This document shows, in pieces, positions 60,268 to 64,000 of a stretch of DNA of 64,000 nucleotides; the stretch's first letter is position 1; each line of letters opens with the position of its first letter. The translations under genes were made by a program, and so were the position numbers. The stretch covers positions 310,001-374,000 of the forward strand of contig NZ_VWWP01000001.1 of the NCBI RefSeq assembly GCF_011752975.1, read 5' to 3'. The stretch is from Chryseobacterium sp. Tr-659 (GTDB taxonomy: Bacteria > Bacteroidota > Bacteroidia > Flavobacteriales > Weeksellaceae). The notes below the pieces were generated by a model. That model saw nothing but the letters and a program-made list of their open reading frames with translations, was not told the DNA's origin and searched no databases.

Positions 60268-61005
60268 TTAAAGTCTTGAATAATATTGATAGTGAAAATA
60301 TTGAGCACACCGAAGATAATAAGAGCTTGTAATCAGCTGATCGATTTCATCAACAAGTGTATTCATTTTTTTTGTTCGATCAATTTTTGCCTGTCCAAGA
60401 GACTCGAAGTCAATTTTACTTTCATCTTCAATTATTTGTCTTAAACTTTGTATATAAAGAGCTTTTTGCTTTGAAATATCATAAGGATCTGCATTATCTT
60501 GATTTTCTTTATCTAGTGAATACAGATAAAGAAAATATTCAGCATATCCCGGAATTCTCATATCCTGATGACTAAAATAAGTGCCTCCATATGCAATATA
60601 GCCATATATTGAATTGATATTAGAGAAAATATTAATAAGTTTTTGCCGCTGTTCTGTATATTTTTCAATCCCATTTCGCTGCTTTAAAAAATAGGAGTAC
60701 AACGTAAAATAGCGGTCCTGACCGACTTCGCTTCCAAATTCCGCATTGTTACCAAAACAAAAATAAAGCTCATCCGGGTTATCAGGAAGATCATTAAAAA
60801 ATTCTGGATGTTTATCTATTAATGCATTGAAACCCTTTTTGGTGTATCTGATAGTATCATCTGTATTTGTAGTGATAATTATAGTATCCAATTGAGTGTA
60901 ATATTTTGAATTAGCATTCTTTTCAGAAGCTTCCTGTTCAGTCTTTTTAGGATTGCAACATGCTAAACATCCTAGAGAAAGCAGAGTGATAAAGTTTTTT
61001 TTCAT
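60268..61005 (-). CDS. Hypothetical lipoprotein
   Basis: 245 residues from ATG 61005. Signal MKKNFITLLSLGCLACCNP with a lipobox LACC. The soluble part is helical, rich in Tyr, Asp and Lys (YFTLYSYFLKQRNGIEKY, QKALYIQSLRQIIEDES). No family recognised. A TATATTTG box 15 bases upstream supports this start over a further one at 61023. The 254 bases between it and the astacin gene hold nothing I can name. Confidence 0.6.
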   Translation of the reverse strand: MKKNFITLLSLGCLACCNPKKTEQEASEKNANSKYYTQLDTIIITTNTDDTIRYTKKGFNALIDKHPEFFNDLPDNPDELYFCFGNNAEFGSEVGQDRYFTLYSYFLKQRNGIEKYTEQRQKLINIFSNINSIYGYIAYGGTYFSHQDMRIPGYAEYFLYLYSLDKENQDNADPYDISKQKALYIQSLRQIIEDESKIDFESLGQAKIDRTKKMNTLVDEIDQLITSSYYLRCAQYFHYQYYSRL

Positions 61006-61020
61006 GGAATAGTTTATATC

Positions 61021-61028
61021 CAAATATA
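61021..61028 (-). promoter_or_regulatory. -7 promoter box of the 61005 lipoprotein gene
   Basis: Minus strand TATATTTG, 15 bases before ATG 61005. Confidence 0.5.
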
Positions 61029-61258
61029 TTAATGAAAAGTGAAAGTTTGATTATAAAATTGAGCTTAAAGAGAAATTTTTTATTGCTTCCGATGGTTCTG
61101 TAAATTTTTAATACTCGGCTACTGTAAAATTTAATGAATCAGATAATAATGCTATAAATTTTTCCTGGCATATTTCAATTGTTTTCCAATAGTTTTTCCC
61201 TGAAATGATCGATCGGTTTTATTAATTACAAAAAGTAACTAATGCAGTTTTTATGTGT

Positions 61259-61266
61259 TAAATTTG
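61259..61266 (+). promoter_or_regulatory. -7 promoter box of the LLM oxidoreductase gene
   Basis: TAAATTTG, 30 bases before ATG 61297; it lies within the longer GTG frame from 61255 and argues against it. Confidence 0.5.
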
Positions 61267-61296
61267 TTTGGTTTTTTAAGACCCAAATTTAGAATT

Positions 61297-62301
61297 ATGA
61301 AAAATTTTGAAATTTCTGTTTTAGACCTTGCACCGGTAAAGCAGGGAAAAAGCATTCATGATACCTTTCAGGACAGTTTGTCTCTGGCCAATCATGCTGA
61401 GAATTTAGATTATAAAAGATTCTGGCTGGCCGAGCATCACAATATGGAAAGTATCGCAAGTTCTGCAACTTCGGTTCTGATTGGTTTCATTGCCAACGGA
61501 ACAAAAAAAATAAGAGTAGGTTCAGGAGGTGTTATGCTTCCTAATCACAGTTCACTGATTATTGCTGAACAATTTGGAACCCTGGAATCTCTTTTTCCCG
61601 GAAGAATTGACCTTGGAGTGGGAAGAGCTCCGGGTACAGATGGACTGACAGCTCAGGCATTAGGAAGAAATCCAGCCATCATCAATGAACAGTTTCCAAG
61701 ACAGATTCTGGAACTTCAAAGATATTTTTCCAAAGAAAATTCGGATGCGATGGTTCGTGCTATTCCCGGAGAAGGACTGGATATCCCATTATATATTCTC
61801 GGGTCAAGTACAGATAGTGCATGGCTGGCAGCAGAATTAGGCTTACCATATGCTTTTGCAGGACATTTTGCTCCTGAACAGATGGAAATGGCTTTTAAGA
61901 TCTACAGAGAACATTTTGAACCTTCAAAATATTCAGATAAACCCTATATTATAGCTTGTGTGAACGGAGTTGCTGCAGAAACATCTGAAGAAGCACATAA
62001 AATCTCCACTACTTTATTTCAGGCATTCATTAATATTGTAAGAAATGACAGAAAGCCTTTTGCGCCGCCGGTAGACGATATGGACGAGATCTGGTCGCCT
62101 ATGGAAAAATCAATGGTCCTTCAGAAATTAAGATATACTTTTATCGGTGATCAGTCCGAAATTCGGGAGAAACTTAAAGATTTTCAGGAAAGATTCAAGG
62201 TGGATGAGCTTATGATTAATTCCCATATTTATGATCATCAGAAAAGATTGAGATCTTATGAAATTTTCAGAGAGGCTGCCAACTCATTATCCAAAGCGTA
62301 A
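61297..62301 (+). CDS. LLM-class flavin-dependent oxidoreductase (luciferase-like)
   Basis: 334 residues from ATG 61297. TIM-barrel family of bacterial luciferase-like monooxygenases: SVLDLAPVKQG at the start, YKRFWLAEHHNMESIASSATSV, KIRVGSGGVMLPNHS, GRIDLGVGRAPGTD and YILGSSTDSAWLAAELGLPYAFAGHF. This subgroup (MsnO8/YhbW-like) has unknown substrates. It lies 67 bases before ribB but has its own promoter, as does ribB, so they are probably separate. Confidence 0.9.
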   Translation: MKNFEISVLDLAPVKQGKSIHDTFQDSLSLANHAENLDYKRFWLAEHHNMESIASSATSVLIGFIANGTKKIRVGSGGVMLPNHSSLIIAEQFGTLESLFPGRIDLGVGRAPGTDGLTAQALGRNPAIINEQFPRQILELQRYFSKENSDAMVRAIPGEGLDIPLYILGSSTDSAWLAAELGLPYAFAGHFAPEQMEMAFKIYREHFEPSKYSDKPYIIACVNGVAAETSEEAHKISTTLFQAFINIVRNDRKPFAPPVDDMDEIWSPMEKSMVLQKLRYTFIGDQSEIREKLKDFQERFKVDELMINSHIYDHQKRLRSYEIFREAANSLSKA

Positions 62302-62318
62302 TAAACCATTCATATTAA

Positions 62319-62350
62319 TTGGCAGATGCTTATTTTTATGAGTATCTTTG
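62319..62350 (+). promoter_or_regulatory. Promoter of ribB
   Basis: TTG (62319-62321), 21 bases, TATCTTTG (62343-62350); ATG 18 bases later. The gap is too short for an FMN riboswitch. Confidence 0.65.
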
Positions 62351-62368
62351 CACAAATAAAAAGTAAAA

Positions 62369-63490
62369 ATGTCCGATATTAAATTAAATACTATTCCTGA
62401 GGCTATTGAAGACCTTAAAAATGGTAAAATAATCATAGTAGTAGATGATGAAGACAGAGAGAATGAAGGAGATTTTCTTTGTGCGGCAGAACTGACAACG
62501 CCGGAAATTATCAATTTTATGGCACTTCACGGAAGAGGGCTGATCTGTATGCCGCTTCCTGAAAAAAGATGTGACGAGTTGGGGCTTGAAGTAATGGTAA
62601 GCAGAAGCAGCGACCCTAAAGAAACGGCTTTCACAGTTTCTGTTGACCTTTTAGGAAACGGAACTTCTACCGGAATTTCTGCAGGAGACAGAGCAAAAAC
62701 AATTTTGGCACTGATGGATGAAAAATCCAAACCTACAGATTTCATGAGACCTGGTCATATTTTCCCGCTTCGTGCAAGAAAAGGAGGGGTTTTAAAAAGA
62801 GCCGGACATACTGAAGCTGCTATCGACCTAACTCATCTGGCAGGCCTGAAAGAAGGTGGAGTAATCTGTGAGATCATGAACGAAGACGGAACTATGTCTC
62901 GTCTTCCTGAGCTTCACGCATTCGCACAGAAACATGATATGAAGATTGTTTCTATTGAAGATCTGATTCACTATCAACTTAAAAAAGGAAACCTGGTTGA
63001 AAGACTTGAAGAGAAAAAAGTAAAAACGCACTACGGTGAGTTTGATTTTTATGCTTTCAGAGAGACTTCCAATGAGCAGATCCACTTTGCCATAACAAAA
63101 GGGACATGGACTGTTGATGAGCCTGTTCTGGTAAGAGTACAGTCTTCAGATTCTTATTTTGATGTATTAACAAGATTGAACAACGGTGAAAAGCCTTTAT
63201 TGGAAAAAGTAACCAGCATGGTGAATGAAGCTGGAAAAGGAGCTATCATTTTTATCAATAACGTTTCCAATTCCGAAAATACATTGAGAAAACTCCAGCA
63301 GTTCCTGAACTATCAGGATGGCCAGGAGCAGCACCCTACTTTAGCGTACAACTACCGAGATTATGGTATCGGAACACAGATCTTAAAGAATTTAGGAATC
63401 AACAAGTTTAAAGTAATCACTCAAAATCCTAATATCAAACCTCAGGTTGGAGGATATGATGTAGAGGTAACGGAGATGGTTCAGTTATAA
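62369..63490 (+). CDS. ribB: DHBP synthase with a degenerate GTP cyclohydrolase II domain
   Basis: 373 residues. The N-terminal half (1-205) is 3,4-dihydroxy-2-butanone-4-phosphate synthase of riboflavin synthesis, with VVDDEDRENEGDFLCAA (about 25-41), MSRSSDPKETAFTVSVD-like text and GHIFPLRARKGGVLKRAGHTE. The C-terminal half has the size and last block of GTP cyclohydrolase II (NYRDYGIGTQILKNLGI, QNPNIKPQVGGYDVEV), but the zinc and catalytic stretch (HSECLTGD...RCDCG in active enzymes) is replaced by VRVQSSDSYFDVLTRLN, without any cysteine. It should therefore work as RibB only, like hybrid RibBX proteins; a separate active RibA would be needed. Confidence 0.92.
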   Translation: MSDIKLNTIPEAIEDLKNGKIIIVVDDEDRENEGDFLCAAELTTPEIINFMALHGRGLICMPLPEKRCDELGLEVMVSRSSDPKETAFTVSVDLLGNGTSTGISAGDRAKTILALMDEKSKPTDFMRPGHIFPLRARKGGVLKRAGHTEAAIDLTHLAGLKEGGVICEIMNEDGTMSRLPELHAFAQKHDMKIVSIEDLIHYQLKKGNLVERLEEKKVKTHYGEFDFYAFRETSNEQIHFAITKGTWTVDEPVLVRVQSSDSYFDVLTRLNNGEKPLLEKVTSMVNEAGKGAIIFINNVSNSENTLRKLQQFLNYQDGQEQHPTLAYNYRDYGIGTQILKNLGINKFKVITQNPNIKPQVGGYDVEVTEMVQL

Positions 63491-63534
63491 GATTGAAATG
63501 TTACAATAATTTTGTTTATTGTAATGTGATTAAC

Positions 63535-63566
63535 AAAAAAGGTTTAGAATTTTCTAAACCTTTTTT
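63535..63566. terminator. Terminator between ribB and fmt
   Basis: AAAAAAGGTTTAGA pairs with TCTAAACCTTTTTT; T runs on both strands. A second AT-rich stem, TTACAATAA/TTATTGTAA, lies just before it at 63501-63524. Confidence 0.88.
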
Positions 63567-63585
63567 ATTTTTAAACCATATTGTA

Positions 63586-64000
63586 TTAATCAAGTAAAGT
63601 AATCTCATCAAAATTTCTGAAACCATTCAGGAAATCCTTAACCATCATTCTTTTTTTTCCTTCTAACTGAAGTTCCAGCGGGTAATAAATTCCGTCTTCT
63701 GTATGGATCCTGAATTCATTCTTTGAAATTTCGAGCGTACCAGGAGTCTGTTCATGGTCTGCAAGTTCGAATTTTCCACTGAATATCTTTAATCCTTTTA
63801 CTTCATCACCGATTTTTAAAGTAGTAAATGCTGCCGGATAAGGAGACATTCCAAGAATGAACTGATGAACGGTTTTTGAAGGTGAATTCCAATTGATTTT
63901 AGTATCTTCTTTAAAAATTTTATATGCATTTTTAGGATGCTCCACCTGTGGCTGAGGTTTTTCCTCGATCGCATTGTCAGCAAGTCCATCCAATGTTCTG
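63586..64000 (-). CDS. fmt: Methionyl-tRNA formyltransferase, C-terminal part (cut by the window edge)
   Basis: 138 codons visible, open at the right edge; the 5' two thirds are outside. KNAYKIFKEDTKINW, HQFILGMSPYPAAFT and the small beta-barrel region (GLKIFSGKF, GIYYPLELQLEGKKRM) match the C-terminal tRNA-binding domain of Fmt, which formylates initiator Met-tRNA. It converges on ribB. No break is seen in the visible part. Confidence 0.88.
   Translation of the reverse strand, partial: RTLDGLADNAIEEKPQPQVEHPKNAYKIFKEDTKINWNSPSKTVHQFILGMSPYPAAFTTLKIGDEVKGLKIFSGKFELADHEQTPGTLEISKNEFRIHTEDGIYYPLELQLEGKKRMMVKDFLNGFRNFDEITLLD

Noticed and set aside
62302..62368. FMN riboswitch before ribB
   Set aside because: Only 67 bases separate the genes and most are the promoter; an FMN riboswitch needs over 120 bases and its conserved blocks are absent.
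1..64000. CRISPR arrays, rRNA genes, insertion sequences, prophage
   Set aside because: No evenly spaced direct repeats, no rRNA text and no transposase, integrase or phage structural gene was seen on either strand; gene order looks like stable chromosome.

Overview
The window looks like a chromosomal segment of a Chryseobacterium-like flavobacterium (Bacteroidota, Weeksellaceae). The reasons are the AT-rich intergenic DNA, the TAnnTTTG -7 promoter boxes with little Shine-Dalgarno signal, several secreted proteins with type IX secretion (T9SS) tails, a T9SS Plug protein, a flavastacin-like astacin protease and a strongly flavobacterial core gene set. The genus is an inference.

Layout. 1-1.9 kb: the end of an Lrp/AsnC-like regulator, deoC and dusB. 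2-13 kb: a secreted and envelope block with a beta-helix T9SS cargo, a large predicted outer-membrane barrel, three small tandem T9SS cargo genes, and a protein that joins a degenerate M1-peptidase-like domain to a predicted barrel. 13-17.2 kb: a eukaryote-type fused UMP synthase, a YkvA-like protein, two thioredoxin-fold proteins and aroC. 17.3-21.4 kb: a polytopic membrane protein, a glycine-zipper lipoprotein, a small secreted protein and a GT2 glycosyltransferase. 21.4-22.4 kb: a gene-poor AT-rich stretch with two free-standing terminators (small-RNA candidates), then tRNA-Cys. 22.7-29.4 kb: the threonine operon thrA-thrB-thrC, followed by folB and a DUF4403 gene, and preceded by a Thr/Ile-rich leader peptide.

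29.5-30.5 kb holds the most unusual locus: four consecutive tiny genes for peptides with GG or GA leaders. All four have the processing motif at residues 17-18, and three share a six-cysteine layout. No exporter or modifying enzyme lies nearby. 30.5-34.1 kb: nadA, gmk, yicC and miaA. 34.3-41.3 kb: a tripartite RND efflux operon under a TetR regulator, with four copies of a CTAAC-N3-GTTAR operator candidate. 41.6-48.7 kb: a thioredoxin-like protein and a trehalose locus (AraC regulator, MFS carrier, trehalase, TonB-dependent receptor) with a perfect palindrome at its promoter. 48.7-56.9 kb: an MBL hydrolase, T9SS Plug, a secreted M4 protease, ferrochelatase, an FMN reductase, an Nfu-type Fe-S protein with duplicated N-domains, gamma-carbonic anhydrase and a lipoprotein. 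57-64 kb: a PIF1-like helicase, an astacin, a lipoprotein, an LLM oxidoreductase, ribB with a degenerate GTP cyclohydrolase II half, and the 3' part of fmt.

The threonine genes form a complete homoserine-to-threonine branch with its own leader. The efflux genes form a complete pump with its regulator. The trehalose genes cover outer-membrane uptake, inner-membrane uptake and cytoplasmic hydrolysis. Functions are assigned from motifs read by eye; no database search was possible.
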